64,000 nucleotides of DNA from Anaeramoeba flamelloides (taxonomy: Eukaryota; Metamonada; Anaeramoebidae): positions 4,087,501 to 4,151,500 of the forward strand of contig JANTQA010000036.1 in assembly GCA_027625915.1 (NCBI GenBank), in the 5' to 3' direction. A program made the translations under genes and the position numbers. The first letter of the stretch is position 1. The number at the start of each line of letters is the position of its first letter. Of the stretch, positions 46,733 through 58,983 are shown in pieces. Below the pieces are notes generated by a model. It had not been told where the DNA came from. It did not search any database and saw only the letters and a program-made list of their open reading frames with translations.

Positions 46733-49267
46733 ATGTCTTCCGAAAGATACGAATTTCAAGCCGAGATCACTCAATTAATGAGTTTGATCATCAACACTTT
46801 TTATTCTCATAAAGATATTGCCATCAGAGAACTTATTTCTAATGCATCTGATGCTTTAGATAAAATTAGATATCAAGGACTCAAAGACAAAACAAAACTT
46901 GAAAAAGAACCAGAACTCTTTGTTAAAATCTCCCAAGACAGCGAAAACAAAACACTTACCATTCATGATTCTGTAAATTTTTTACTTTTTTTTCTTTTTT
47001 TCTTTTTTTTTTTGTTTTTTTTTGTTTTTTTTTGATGAAAAAAAAAATCTAATTTTTTTTTTTTTTTTTTATAAACCAATATTTTGTTCAAAATTCAAAA
47101 TACTCTCTCAATAGGGTATTGGTATGACCAAATCCGATTTAATCAACAGTTTAGGTACAATTGCTAGATCTGGTACCAAATCTTTTATGGAAATGCTCCA
47201 ATCTGGTGCTGATATTTCTATGATTGGTCAATTTGGTGTTGGTTTTTACTCTGCTTATTTAATTGCTGACAAAGTTACTGTTGTCACCAAACACAATGAT
47301 GATGAACAGTAAATATTTTCAAAATTCTTTTTTTTTTTTCCACCTTTGTTTTTTACAAAAAAAAATAAACCAAAAAAAAAAATAACTAAACTTGTTCTTC
47401 GCTTGTTTCTACTCAACAATAACAAAAAAAAAAAAAATAAAATAGATATGTTTGGGAATCTGAAGCAGGTGAAACATTTACCATCGCCAAAGATACTGAA
47501 GGAGAACAAATTGGAAGAGGTACCAAAATCATTCTCCATCTTAAGGAAGATCAACTCGATTTCCTTGAAGAAAAAAAAATCAAAGAAGTTGTCAAGAAGC
47601 ACTCTGAATTTATTGGATACCCAATCTCCTTATGGGTCGAAAAAGAAATCGAAGAAGAAATTTCTGATGACGAAGAAGAAGAAGAAGAAGAAAAAAAAGA
47701 AGAAGAAGAAAAAGAAAAAGAAGAAGAAAAAAAAGACGAAGAAAGCAAAATTGAAGAAATCAAAGATGAAGAAGAAGAACCAAAAATCGAAGAAATTGAC
47801 GAAGAAGAAGAAGAAGAAAAAAAAGAAAAAAAAACCAAAAAGACCAAGCAAATTGTTCATGAATATGAGCAAATTAACAAGCAAAAGCCAATCTGGCTCA
47901 GAAACCCAAAGGAAGTCACCAACGAAGAATACGGTCAATTCTACAAGGCCATCAGTAACGATTGGGAAGAACACCTTGCTGTCCAACATTTCAGTATTGA
48001 AGGGCAACTCGATTTCCGTGCCATCTTATTTGTACCAAAGAGAGCACCATTCGACTTGTTTGAACCAAACAAAAAATCTAAAGGCATCAAGCTCTATGTC
48101 AGAAGAGTTTTCATCACCGAAGAATCAAAGGAATTACTCCCAGAATACTTGAACTTTGTCAAGGGTATTGTCGATTCCGAAGATCTCCCATTGAACATCT
48201 CTCGTGAAACACTCCAAAAGAATAGAGTCATGAAAATGATCAAGAAATCCTTGATTAAAAAAACACTTGAAATGTTTGACGAAATCGCCGAAAACAAAGA
48301 CGATTACAAGAAATTCTACGAAGCATTCTCCAAAAACATCAAACTCGGTGTCCACTCCGATACAGACAACACCAAAAAGCTTACCAAATTACTCAGATAC
48401 TTCAGTTCCAAGAGCGGAGAAGAAATGACCTCTCTTGCTGATTACGTCACCAGAATGCCAAAGGAACAAGAAAGCATCTACTACATCTCCGGCGAATCCC
48501 TCAAGAGCGTCAAAAACTCACCATTCATCGAAAAACTTAAAAAGAAAGACTTTGAAGTACTCTATATGGTTGATCCAATTGATGAATACTGTATCCCACA
48601 AGTCAAGGAATTTGAAGGTAAAAAACTCGTCAATGTCTCCAAAGAAGGTGTCAAATTTGGTGACTCTGAAGACGAAAACAAGGACTTTGACGAACTTGTC
48701 AAGGAATTTGAACCATTCTGTACCTACGTTAAGGAAGTTATCGGAAAGGGCGTTGAAAAGGTCACACTCGGTAAAAGACTTGTCGAATCACCATGTGTCC
48801 TCGTCACAGGTGAATTTGGCTGGACAGCCAACATGGAAAGAATCATGAAGGCACAAGCTCTCAGAGACAGCAACATGTCCACCTACATGGTATCCAAAAA
48901 GACCATGGAACTCAACGCTAAGCACCCATCCATCTTGGAACTTAAATCTCGTTTCGAAACAGATAAAACAGACTCCACAGTCAGAGACCTCGTTACCCTT
49001 TTATACGAATCCTCTCTCCTCTACTCTGGATTCTCCATTGATGATACCACAGGCTTCACCTCCAGAATCCATGACATGATCAACATGAGCCTCGGTGTCG
49101 GCGAAAAAGAAGAAACCTTGGACCTTCAAGACGACGAACTCCCTTCATTAGAAAAAGTTGAAGATGAAGAAGAAGAAAAAAAGGATGAAAAAAAAGAAGA
49201 CGAAAAGAAAGAAGAAAAAGAAGTTGAAGAAGAAGAAGACGAAACACCAATGGAAGAAGTAGATTAA
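46733..49267 (+). CDS. HSP90: Cytosolic HSP90 chaperone
   Basis: Three exons: 46733-46972, 47115-47308 and 47446-49267 (GT..AG; phases 0 and 2), 751 residues ending MEEVD, the TPR-cochaperone docking signal of cytosolic HSP90. The N-terminal GHKL ATPase holds Glu33 and Asn37 in [17 protein letters not shown], Asp79 in HDSGIGMTK (split by intron 1) and [12 protein letters not shown]. The middle domain has NISRETLQ with the catalytic-loop Arg. The charged linker is long and mostly Glu/Lys (about residues 225-290). There is no signal peptide and no KDEL, so it is not the ER form. Exon 3 has strong codon bias (many C-ending codons), fitting high expression, unlike the flanking DNA. Intact. Confidence 0.98.
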
Positions 49268-49392
49268 ATAAGTTCATTATTTTGAATTATTTTATTCATT
49301 TAGAGAAAAAAGATTCATTATAAAAATCAAAAAAAATGATATGTCGAATAATTAAATTATTATTTTGGGAATTTAATTTTTTTATTATTATC

Positions 49393-49423
<31 letters not shown>

Positions 49424-50617
49424 TTAAAAAGCGAAAAAAAACTTAATAAATAAAAATCAGGTTACTCTCAGAGAACAATAACACAATAAATATCAAATAT
49501 TTATTGCTAGAGACAAAATATTTTTGAAATGATACAGTTCATTCATTCTTCTTTTTTTTTTTATTTTTTTCTTTCTTTTTTATTGAATCATTTTTTAAAC
49601 TTTTGGATCGAGTTCACATTTTGATTCTTTTTCAAAAAAAAAATCAAAAGAATTCTTTTTTTAATTCCATGGAATCAAATGTTTTTTTTTTATTTCAATA
49701 ATTAAATTTCAATTTATTTCCTTTTTAAATTTGGTTTTTATTGGAATCAGATTAATCAGTCTCAAAATTTAATAATTAATAATTTTTTTTTTATTACAAT
49801 TAGAATTTAATATTTCTCAAACAAATAAATATTTGATGTTTTCTCTTCTATGAGATTCGATTTTTCATTATCTTTTTGACAATTCCTGATATTTCGTGTT
49901 TATTTCTTGAAAGAAAATTATTTTATTTAGAAATGATATCAAAAGAATCTTTTATTGAATAAAGTTTGGAACAAAAGAAAAAAAAAAAATTTTTTTTGTT
50001 TTGGTTAAGAATTCAATAATTTTTGATGTTTTTGAAAAATGATCTTACAAAAGGGACTTTAATAAGAAGAAAAAGTTTATAAAAAGAGATTCTGTTGGGA
50101 TCGTGTTAATATTATGATTATAAAAATGTAATTTTTGTGATTATACAAAACCCAAAAATGTAATCATTGTGAAAACTCTGCTTTAGGCTCATTTCTCTCT
50201 TTTATAAAAAAGAACTTTTTTACAATTTCAAAATCTTGGAAATTTTACCTAATATTGAATTTTATCTTGTTTCCAGGGGAAAACCATGCGATGTAAATAA
50301 ATTATTTTACTGAGAAACATATTTTTAAAAACATTTTATCGATTTTCTATATGATAGTTCAATTTAAAGAGTATGAATAAATTATTATAATTAAAATAAA
50401 AAATATTTTTTTTTCTTTTTATTGAAGCTATATTTCATCCCCATTTTAAAAAGTCCAATCTCTTGTTAAAAGCTTTTAATAGCTATTACCATCCATCCCC
50501 TTGGATACAAGTTAGGAATTTAATAACTTCAAAATTCTCTCTTTACCTATCTCACCATTTCCCCCAAAATACTAAAATCCGAAATAATCATTCTAAAATC
50601 CTTGATTTAAAATAAAA

Positions 50618-50832
50618 GCCATTTCACTAAAATGCTCGAGCCAAAAATGCAAAAATTCTTATTTTTTTTTTTAAGAATCAACCAAATAACTAATTTGTAG
50701 AAATAAGAGAAATAATTAACTTTGGATTAGAGTTGAGATTCATAAAAGAAATACCTGAACAAACCTTAATTTTCAAAAAAAAAAAAATGTAAAAAAATTT
50801 TTTGGGCCATTTCATTGTAATGTCTTATATAA
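50618..50832. mobile_element. Short family A derivative
   Basis: The left block GCCATTTCACTAAAATG...GAGCCAAAAATGC resembles the family A terminus (CCATTTCACTCAAAGGGGCC, then CAGCCAAAAATGA), and the right block TTTTTTTGGGCCATTTCATT is its approximate complement. About 215 bp, no coding content. The outermost bases are not clear. Confidence 0.5.
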
Positions 50833-51179
50833 AATTACTCAATTTCTTTGCAAAATTAAAATTATTGACAATAATATTTTTGAATTGTAAATGTATTCAT
50901 TTTTCTTAATTACAAAAACTCAATTTTTTGTATGTTAATTTCGAGTTTCAACAGATTTTTTTTTCAATTTGACTTTTCAAAAAAAAAAAAAAAAAGAAAA
51001 AAAAGAAAAAAAATAAAAGAAAAATGTGTAAAAGTAAAAAAAAAATAAAAAAATCAAAATAAAATAAAAATTTCGACACAATTGATGAAAAGAGTATTAC
51101 AGATTTTTTATGACTGAATTAACTCTGGAAAAAGGTTTAACATAAAGATTTTAACTAATAATTAAATTTGTTTTAATAG

Positions 51180-51548
51180 GACAGTCACATTACCTCAATT
51201 TTCTAAAATATTATTGGTCTTTTCGAAGATCTTTTTCTCCACAAGATCTTTTGCAAAAAAAGTTTCAAATAAAATAATCAAAAATAAAAAGATAAATTAT
51301 AAAAAAAAACAAAAAGAAAGAAAAATAATAATAATAAAACCAAATAAAAAAAAATTTTTCTTTCTCAAAATTAAAAAAAATATTTTTTCTGAATATTAAC
51401 CACTTAAATATAGATGAACTCTTCCAATAACATTCTAAATTAAGTCAGAATGATTGAACAATAATTTATTTTGATAAGAAATATACGATAAATCCCCAAA
51501 ACAACTTCTATTAAAATATAAAAGTGAGTCAAGATTTTTGAAAAATAG
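51180..51548. mobile_element. Degenerate family B element fragment
   Basis: The right end (51523-51548, GTGAGTCAAGATTTTTGAAA) is the complement of the family B terminus; the left part (CTCAATTTTCTAAAATATTA, TTTTCGAAGATC) matches the interior of the 40993 copy inverted and repeats at 1340-1435. Confidence 0.5.
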
Positions 51549-52806
51549 ATAATTATTATTAATTTGTTTTATTTTTTCTAACTTTTTCAAATCGGGAATA
51601 TTATTTATAGAGTGAAAAGATAAATAAAAAAAAATACCTCTGTTAACTAGAAAGTGGTGCAAAAAAAAAAAAAAAAAAAAAAAAATTATTAATAAAAAAA
51701 TAATTCATCTTATTTCTAAAACTAAAAAGTGAGATAGATGTTAAAGAGTTTAATATTAATTATTAAAACAATTCATTTTATCGAAATAAAAAATTCTCTT
51801 TGATTTCAACCATAATTCCAAATACAAATTGAAAGAGTAAAAATTAATATTTATTAGTGTATCAGCCTTTAAATTATTACACTGGATTGAAAAAAGTGTA
51901 TAATAATCAATTATATAGCCACCTATTTTTTTTTTTTTTTTTTAAAGAAAATATCCAAAAAAACAAATATTTTTCAAAATTACTATGAAAATAAATTAAC
52001 ATATGAGAATTTTAATAATTATTTAATTGATTTTATATTATCGATATAAAGAAAGAAATGCTAGACCCCTTCGAAATTATTTTAAAAATATAAAAGTAAC
52101 GAATTTAATTTTAAGGTATCCCCAACTGTATTAGAAAAAAGTCCTATTGAGTTTCACTTTGATACTTTAAACAGTTACATATTAATTTTATTTTAATTTC
52201 TTTTTTGAGAAGAAAATTAAAATAAAGTTCTTTAATATTTTTTTTAATAATAATGAATGAATAATATGTTGAAAATCTGTTGCATACCAAGTATTTTTGA
52301 TGCAATAATTACTCTTCTTGTATTTATATTACCATTGAAGTTTTTTCTTTTTTAAATTAAATATATATGAAACAGAGTTTTGGTAATTTATTCTTAAATT
52401 AACAAGGAATAGATAGTTTTTTTGAATTAACTTTAGAAAATAATCCAAAACTTGAACTTTTTTTAATATTATTTTTTTCAAAATTTATAAAAAGTTTCAT
52501 TAAAATTTTCCTTATCAGGTTTGAAGTAAAGTGATTTCTTTTTGCGTCACAAATTAGGAACAATTTTAAAAAAAGTATACTTCACAAGATCGATTTCAGA
52601 CTTATAGATGAAACCTTTAAAAGTTCTGAATAAAAAATTTTTAATGAAGAAAGGAGAAATTTATCTTAAAATTCTTCAAAAAATAGAACTGAAAAAACAA
52701 AATTTCCCAAAAGATCAATTAAATACAAACACAGAGGTGTTTCAAATTCATCTTTTTGATCATTTTTCTCAATTTTGTGTTTTTATTTTCTTCTTTTTAA
52801 AAATCA

Positions 52807-54256
52807 ATGACAAATTACCAAAACCAAAAATCAATGAATGGGTTTTATCCATCACAACAAAACTACAACAAGAATTCAAATCTGAAAAATAAACAGACAA
52901 ACAAATCACCTTACTCAACTTTACCAAAACTTCCACAACAAAGCGGTATGTACAACCCGCAGATACACAACCAAAACATGAATTATCAACAAATGAGGTC
53001 AAGGTACAACCAAAACATGAACCAGAACATCAACATGAACATGAATACGAATATGAATATGAATCAAAACATGAATCGAATGTACATGAACCAAAATACG
53101 AATCAAACAAATCAAATGAAAATTAACAACCAAATAACCCATACCATTTATAACAGATTAAAAAAAGGATCTCAGCAACCGCTAATAAATCAAACCCCAA
53201 ACGTGATCCAAACAAAAAAAATAAACCAAAGGAAATTTGGAACGGGGCTGAATAATAACACAAATTTTGGCTTGTTAAATCAAAATTCAATGAATTTCCG
53301 GCCAAATACTTATTTTAACCAACAGCAACGACAGCCACAAAAAATCCAAAACAAACAACAGAAACAGCTACAATTGCAACAAACAAAAGTTGAAAAACCA
53401 AAATTCATGCCAAGAAATATCAACATGTTGTCGTTGTCCAATAACAAAAAAATAAAATCATACAATAACTCAAAAGAAAGGGAACTGCTTGAAAACGAAA
53501 GCAATTTGTTTTCAATCATGCAAACCTTAGAAAATTTAGAAAAGGCCTATGTAAGAGACTCAATCACTTCAAAAGAATACACTAACGAATGCTGGAAAAT
53601 GATTTCGCAATTTAAAACAGCACTGTCTGCTGTTGGGATCGGAATTAAGGAAGTCCCGAAATGGTTGAAAGAAAAGGACATCGATTTGCCTGCAGCTTCA
53701 AAAGTTTTGATTGTAACAGGAGTGCCATCAACAGTGACACATGGACTAGGAATAACTGAGTCCAATCAAAACTCTAGTGTTTTTATCTTTGAAACGGCTT
53801 CATATTTTATAACAGCAATGGATAGGTAATTGATCATTCAACAAAATATATTTTTTTTTATTCTTTCCTTTCTTTTTTTTTTTCGTTTTCTTTTTTGTTT
53901 CGGAAGGAAAACCATAAAAACAAAAAATAAAAACTAACTAATAACAAACAAACCACAAACGACAATCTATAAACAATCATTAAAAAAAAACTTATTGCCT
54001 CTTAAATAGTGTTAAATTGAATATGATTGCTGTTGATCAAATACAACCAATCTTAACTGATTTAATGAATTCGATCAATAAGATCGAGAATCTTCCACAA
54101 AACTATCAAGGATCAAAAAGGCTTATGAAATGGCTTTCAACTTTAAATCTAATGAAGGCTTCAGATGAACTTACTGAAGAACAATCAAGGCAATTACTTT
54201 TTGAACTTGAGACTGCATATAATGAATTAATGTCAACTCTCCAACAAAAAAAATAA
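52807..54256 (+). CDS. VPS28: ESCRT-I subunit VPS28 with long Q/N/M-rich N-terminus
   Basis: Two exons, 52807-53825 and 54010-54256 (GT..AG, phase 2), 421 residues against 221 in human VPS28. Residues about 225-340 match the VPS28 core (LFSIMQTLENLEKAYVRDSI, SKEYTNECWKMISQFK; human [20 protein letters not shown]). Exon 2 is the C-terminal four-helix domain (VDQIQPILTDLMNSINKIEN, then ASDELTEEQSRQLLFELETA; human SASDELDDSQVRQMLFDLES). The core binds VPS23/TSG101 in ESCRT-I and the C-domain contacts ESCRT-II, in endosomal sorting of ubiquitinated cargo. The first 220 residues are Gln/Asn-rich with a Met/Asn repeat at 70-95 and have no counterpart in the usual protein. The junction residues align without a gap. 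Confidence 0.96.
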
Positions 54257-54273
54257 TTTGGTAATTTATATTA

Positions 54274-54723
54274 CCTTTTGGGAAAAAAAGTGAAACAGGG
54301 AAAAAAAAAGTGAAACACGGTTTTTAATTGCGAAAATTAATAGAACCTTACTGAAAAAGAAAAAAAAGATCAATTAAGAAAAGAAAAAATAAATGAATAA
54401 AGACAAAATGGAGTATTCAACACAATGGCAGTTTTTTTAATACTTGTCTTTTAGTAAGGGATTTTTTTTGGTTGATCAATTATTAAAAATTTGTTGAAAA
54501 AATTGAATATTTTTGAGATCTCCAAAACAACTTTTACTATTTCGATAAGAAAGTAGATTTAAATTTTTTTTGTTATTTTGATTGAAAATAATATAATGGA
54601 TTATTATTTGGAAGTTAATAGGTTTCTTCTTTTAATTGGTTTTACTTTTCATTTTTCGTAAGGTTTACAATTAAAAAAAGTCTTAAACTTTTTTTTCCCT
54701 GTTTCACTTTTTTTCCACAATGG
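54274..54723. mobile_element. MITE family F, copy 2
   Basis: 450 bp. Left end GGGAAAAAAAGTGAAACAGG, a second partial repeat of it, then GTGAAACACGGTTTTTAATT; the right end is inverted (CTTTTTTTCCCTGTTTCACT, TTTTTTCCACAATGG). TTA lies at the left and TTC at the right. It starts only 17 bp after the VPS28 stop codon, so the VPS28 3' UTR probably lies within it. Confidence 0.85.
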
Positions 54724-55435
54724 TTCGACTTAAAAATAACATCAAAAAAAAAAAAAGAATACCCTTTTTGAATTGCCAATTTGATGAAATGCCCATTCTT
54801 TAATTTATTTTTATTTTATTTCATCATCATACTTTTTATTTTCACTATTTTATATTGACTGTAATAAATTTTAATTTAAATCTCTTTTGAATTGTTCATT
54901 CTTAGATATCATTAGTTTATGTACTTCCTTATGGGAATTTTGAGATAAAATTTAAATTTTATTTTGAATTCGATTATAATAGTTGATTCCTTTCAGTTTG
55001 TTTTTTTAAAATATATCAATTGATAAGGTTGTAAAAAAATATATTTTAATTTTGACTTTTTTCGAAATAAAAATCTTTATCGTATTTTTGAATACCTTTA
55101 TATATGAGTTAAAAAGAGAATTTTTTTTTTAAAAAAATACCCAAAAATTTTTCTATAATTAGCCTAAAAAATGCAATTCAAATTATATCTTAAATATTGA
55201 TCTTCCTTATTGAACTTTTTAGATGAAATTTAAATTTTATTTTAAATTGAATTTAACTTAAAGAAAAATTATAAAAATTTATCTTTTTGGAGTTAATATT
55301 TATTGGTAAAAATGTAACAGATTGAAATTTTTTTCACAAAAATAAAGAATACCAAAAAAAAAACATTAATAAATTTTATAATAAAACTTTCATTTAAGAG
55401 ATTTATTGATTTTCCGGTTTTTTTTTTTTTTCAAA

Positions 55436-56540
55436 TAAACTGTTTTACAATCAAAGTGCCAGTTTTATTGAAGAAATTGTACATATTCTATGATTTTAAA
55501 CTATTATTCTCACCAAAATATAATTTCAATTTTTAGATCAGAATCATTTTTGCTTTTTACTTTTAGATTTCTTTTTCTTTTTTCTTTTACTATTTTTTTT
55601 TTTTTGAGAAAGATAAATTTGAAAAAAAAAAAATGGTTGAAAAAAAAAAATTATCATAAATAAAATTGAGGCTTTGTATTTTCTTAAAAAATGGATATAT
55701 TTACAATTAAAAAAACTTATTGTTAATAATTTTAATTTTCCAAAGAAATTGAGAAATTTTTCACAAAAGGTTATTCCAAAAAAAGGTTACAAGATTTTTT
55801 TAACAATTTATTTTGTTCGAAAATTTAAAGTCTGTTAAAAAATCATTTCTTTTAGAATTATCGACACTAATTCAAAGTCTATTATTTCTAGATATACAAA
55901 ATTATTAGTAATAATATATCTGAAAGACTCAACTCGAATTGATTTTTTTTTATATATACCAAAATTCAATTTTTGAAAAAAAAATTGTATTTAATCAATT
56001 TCTGAAGAAATACCATATCAGAAAAATTCAAAAAGTAAAATGTAAACACTTTTGATAAATTATAATTTTCATAAAACTGAAAATGAATAATTATCATTTT
56101 CAATAATTAACCGTTTGTTAAAAATTTGGATAGTGAAGAACAAAAAAAGTAGATGGATCATTTTTTTTCAATTCTATTCGGATTATTGGCCACTTAAACC
56201 GCAACTGGCAAATTTGTGATTTGAGTTCTTCTTTTTCAAAAGAACTCTGTCATTATATAATATTAATCTTTGAAAAAGAAATATTTTTATCAAATAAAAT
56301 AAGTTACACAATTTAAAAAAAATGAAATGTAAACAAATTTCTAAAAGATGAAAAAATGATTTAGATATTTTAGAAAAATCAAAATTATTTCCAATTTGAA
56401 TCAAATTATATTATTTTAATTCTTTAAAATATTTTAAATACGTATAAAATAATGAATTTTAGTTTAATTTTTAAATTCTTGAAAAAAATTCAGTGAATTT
56501 TTCATTTTTGGCTGGGCTCCTTTCAGTGAAATGGAGTTTA
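55436..56540. mobile_element. Family A element, copy 2
   Basis: About 1.1 kb. Left end TAAACTGTTTTACAATCAAA, then GTGCCAG; right end GGCTGGGCTCCTTTCAGTGA, then AATGGAGTTTA; TA at both ends. The interior is collinear with the copy at 57935-58503 (TTTTATTGAAGAAAT, CAATTTTTAGATCA). A 73-codon minus-strand frame at 56183-56404 has no recognisable family. Confidence 0.8.
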
Positions 56541-56607
56541 TATTTTTGTAAAAATTGAAAAACCGAAAATTCTATTTAACTTTATTATAAAAACAAACAA
56601 TACTCAT

Positions 56608-56628
56608 TTAAGGGACTAGTCTTCTACG
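56608..56628. mobile_element. Lone family E terminus
   Basis: TTTAAGGGACTAGTCTTCTA matches the end of the family E element at 4158-4337. No partner end was located. Confidence 0.35.
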
Positions 56629-57934
56629 ACAACAAGGCAAAATTTTAAAATATGTTATTGGTGGTATTCTTTACTTACAAATTTTGTAGATCTCAAGTGT
56701 CAAAAAATTCTGATCGACTAAGAAAGCCATAAAAGAAAATTAGTTTAGTGAGATCAATTTTTTTTTTCCATTTTTTCTGAAAAAGAAAACTATTAAATTC
56801 TTTTTTTTTGTCACAATTTATCTGGTTTTTACCCCGTTTATTGCAATTTTGAACATTATTATACTATAAAATTTCTTTGTTACCAGTAATATTAATATAA
56901 AGATTTTTTTTTCTTTTTGGAGATAAAACTTTTGATTAACGAAAAAAATGATATATTCAACGGATTAAAAAATAATTGTATTTTTTTAAGAATAGTAGTT
57001 ATAATAATCAAATATTTAAAGTAATGCAAAAATTTTACTCTGAAAATTTATTTTTGTATTAAGACAAAATTCGATTTTTCAAAATAAAATTTTCTTGAAG
57101 ATATTTGGGAATTAGTTAATTTTTTCCTCAAAATTCAAAATCAATTTTTTTATGCCAAAAATGATTTAAATTGTTATAAGGATTCTTGTGAATAAGACCA
57201 AACAATTTATTAAAAAAATTTTTCAAAATTGAAAATTTTTTGGCAATTTTTTTTCATATTTTTGAAAATCAGAAAACAACTTTTTGAAAACCTTAAAGAA
57301 AAAATTTTTTTTTGATTAATAGATCTCAATTTAATTGATAAACTGTAGTTAAGCTTCTACCGAATATTCATTTATTGAATCAGCTATACCACAATTAGTT
57401 TTATTGGCTGAGATTTGAATTGAAATATTAATCAAAGAAAAAGAAACCAAATAAAAAATTTGCTTTCAAAATCAATACTTTCCAACATAAAACGAAAAAT
57501 TTGTTTTCCCATTTTCAAGAATTAACTTAATTCTTAATCAAAATAAAATGTTACTTTTTTTCTTTTTATATTGGAAATATGTAAATTTTGAATTTCAAAA
57601 AAGAGACTCAAATCAATAAATTGTTTAAATGGGGCTAACTCATACATTCCATAAGTCGAAACACAAATTACAAAAAAAAAAATTGAAGATCTTGACAAGA
57701 TTTTATTTTATTTTCAAAAATGACTACACCCTTAATCTCCAATTTAAGATCAAATAAAATTCCAATATAAATTATATGATTTTTTTACAATCATTTTTGC
57801 TGTTTTATTAACATTCTAATCACCCTTTTTTATCTCTGAGTCTCTAGATCTTGCAATAAAAACAAAATTTATAGACAATTAGGTTGAAAAAAGAGAACAA
57901 ATAGAAAAAGAAACAATATGAAAAAATGATTTTC

Positions 57935-58503
57935 TAAACTCTTTTTCAGTCAAAGGGGGCCAGTTTTATTGAAGAAATGGAAGACATTCTATGAGTTTAA
58001 TTCATTACTCTTATCAAACTAAAATTTTCAATTTTTAGATCAAAATCATTTTTTCTCATTTTGTAAAATTTTGTTTTTTGCTTTTTGCTTTTTTTTTTTT
58101 TTTTTATTTTTCTTCTTTTCTTTTTTATTTTTTTTTAAAAATTAACTTTGAAAAAAAAAATGTTTGAAAAAACGAAATAAACATTAAGAAAAGTTAGACT
58201 TTATATGTTCTTTTAAAATTCATACATTTACAAGTAAAAAATCTTATTATCAACGATTTTAATTTCCTAAAGAAATTGAGAATTTTGCACGAGACGTTCC
58301 AATGAATGGGGACTTAAAAATTTTTTAACATTTTTTTTTTTTTTGAAATTTATGGTTTGTACAGGGGTTTCTTTTATAATTATGGACTCTTATATGAAGT
58401 TTATTATTTCTCGTATTTCTAAACAATCTAAGTTTGGTTGATTCTTAAAAATAAAGTGACTTTTTCATTTTTGGCTGGGCCCCTTTGAGTGAAATGGAGT
58501 TTA
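57935..58503. mobile_element. Family A element, copy 3
   Basis: 569 bp. Left end TAAACTCTTTTTCAGTCAAA, then GGGGGCCAG; right end GGCTGGGCCCCTTTGAGTGA, then AATGGAGTTTA; TA duplicated. This is the best-preserved family A copy, with no coding content. Confidence 0.9.
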
Positions 58504-58983
58504 TTTTAAAATGTCCAAAATTGAATTTATTCTTCTAATATCCATTCAAACCCTTTAAACACTGATTTAATTCATCCATTATACTTTTGGCTTCTTGACT
58601 GAAAAATAGCATGGTCTTTGAGTGTAATTAATTTTTGAAAGGTAATTTTTGTATATCTCATATTACTTTTGATTTAAAAAGATATTTTTTGATGAAAAAG
58701 TAATTTTCTCTCGGGTTGTGGAAATATTGGAAATAATGAAAGGTATTATCGGATTGAAAAAAAAACGATTTAAATTATATTCCAAAAAATATTCATAAAC
58801 AAAAACTTTAATTTGATATTTTTTATTTTCAGAATATATAAGATTTAAGAATAGAAATTTTTTTCACAAATAATATAGAAGCAATATAAATATATATATG
58901 AATGTCTATCAATAATTATATTGCAAAATTAAAAAATGAAAAAATAAATTAATATAAAAAATAATAATCAATAAAAATGAATA

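Larger units (their letters stand above)
49268..52806. other. AT-rich intergenic DNA
   Basis: Between HSP90 and VPS28, same strand. No gene is supported. A short family A derivative (50618-50832) and a decayed family B fragment (51180-51548) were recognised; the rest is homopolymer-rich. Confidence 0.65.
54257..58983. other. Convergent AT-rich intergenic DNA packed with elements
   Basis: Between VPS28 (+) and the G-alpha gene (-), which converge. No gene is supported. It holds family F (54274-54723), family A copies (55436-56540 and 57935-58503) and a lone family E terminus (56608). Confidence 0.7.

Noticed and set aside
47346-48152. 268-codon Lys-rich frame overlapping HSP90
   Set aside because: It is a +1 shadow of HSP90 exon 3; the lysine runs come from the GAA-rich charged linker read out of frame.
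52608-52892. 94-codon plus-strand frame overlapping the VPS28 start
   Set aside because: Overlaps VPS28 in another frame; Lys/Phe-rich with no recognisable family. Its stop lies within the VPS28 extension.
56183-56404. 73-codon minus-strand frame in a family A element
   Set aside because: No transposase-like features, and the same part of the other family A copies is not open.
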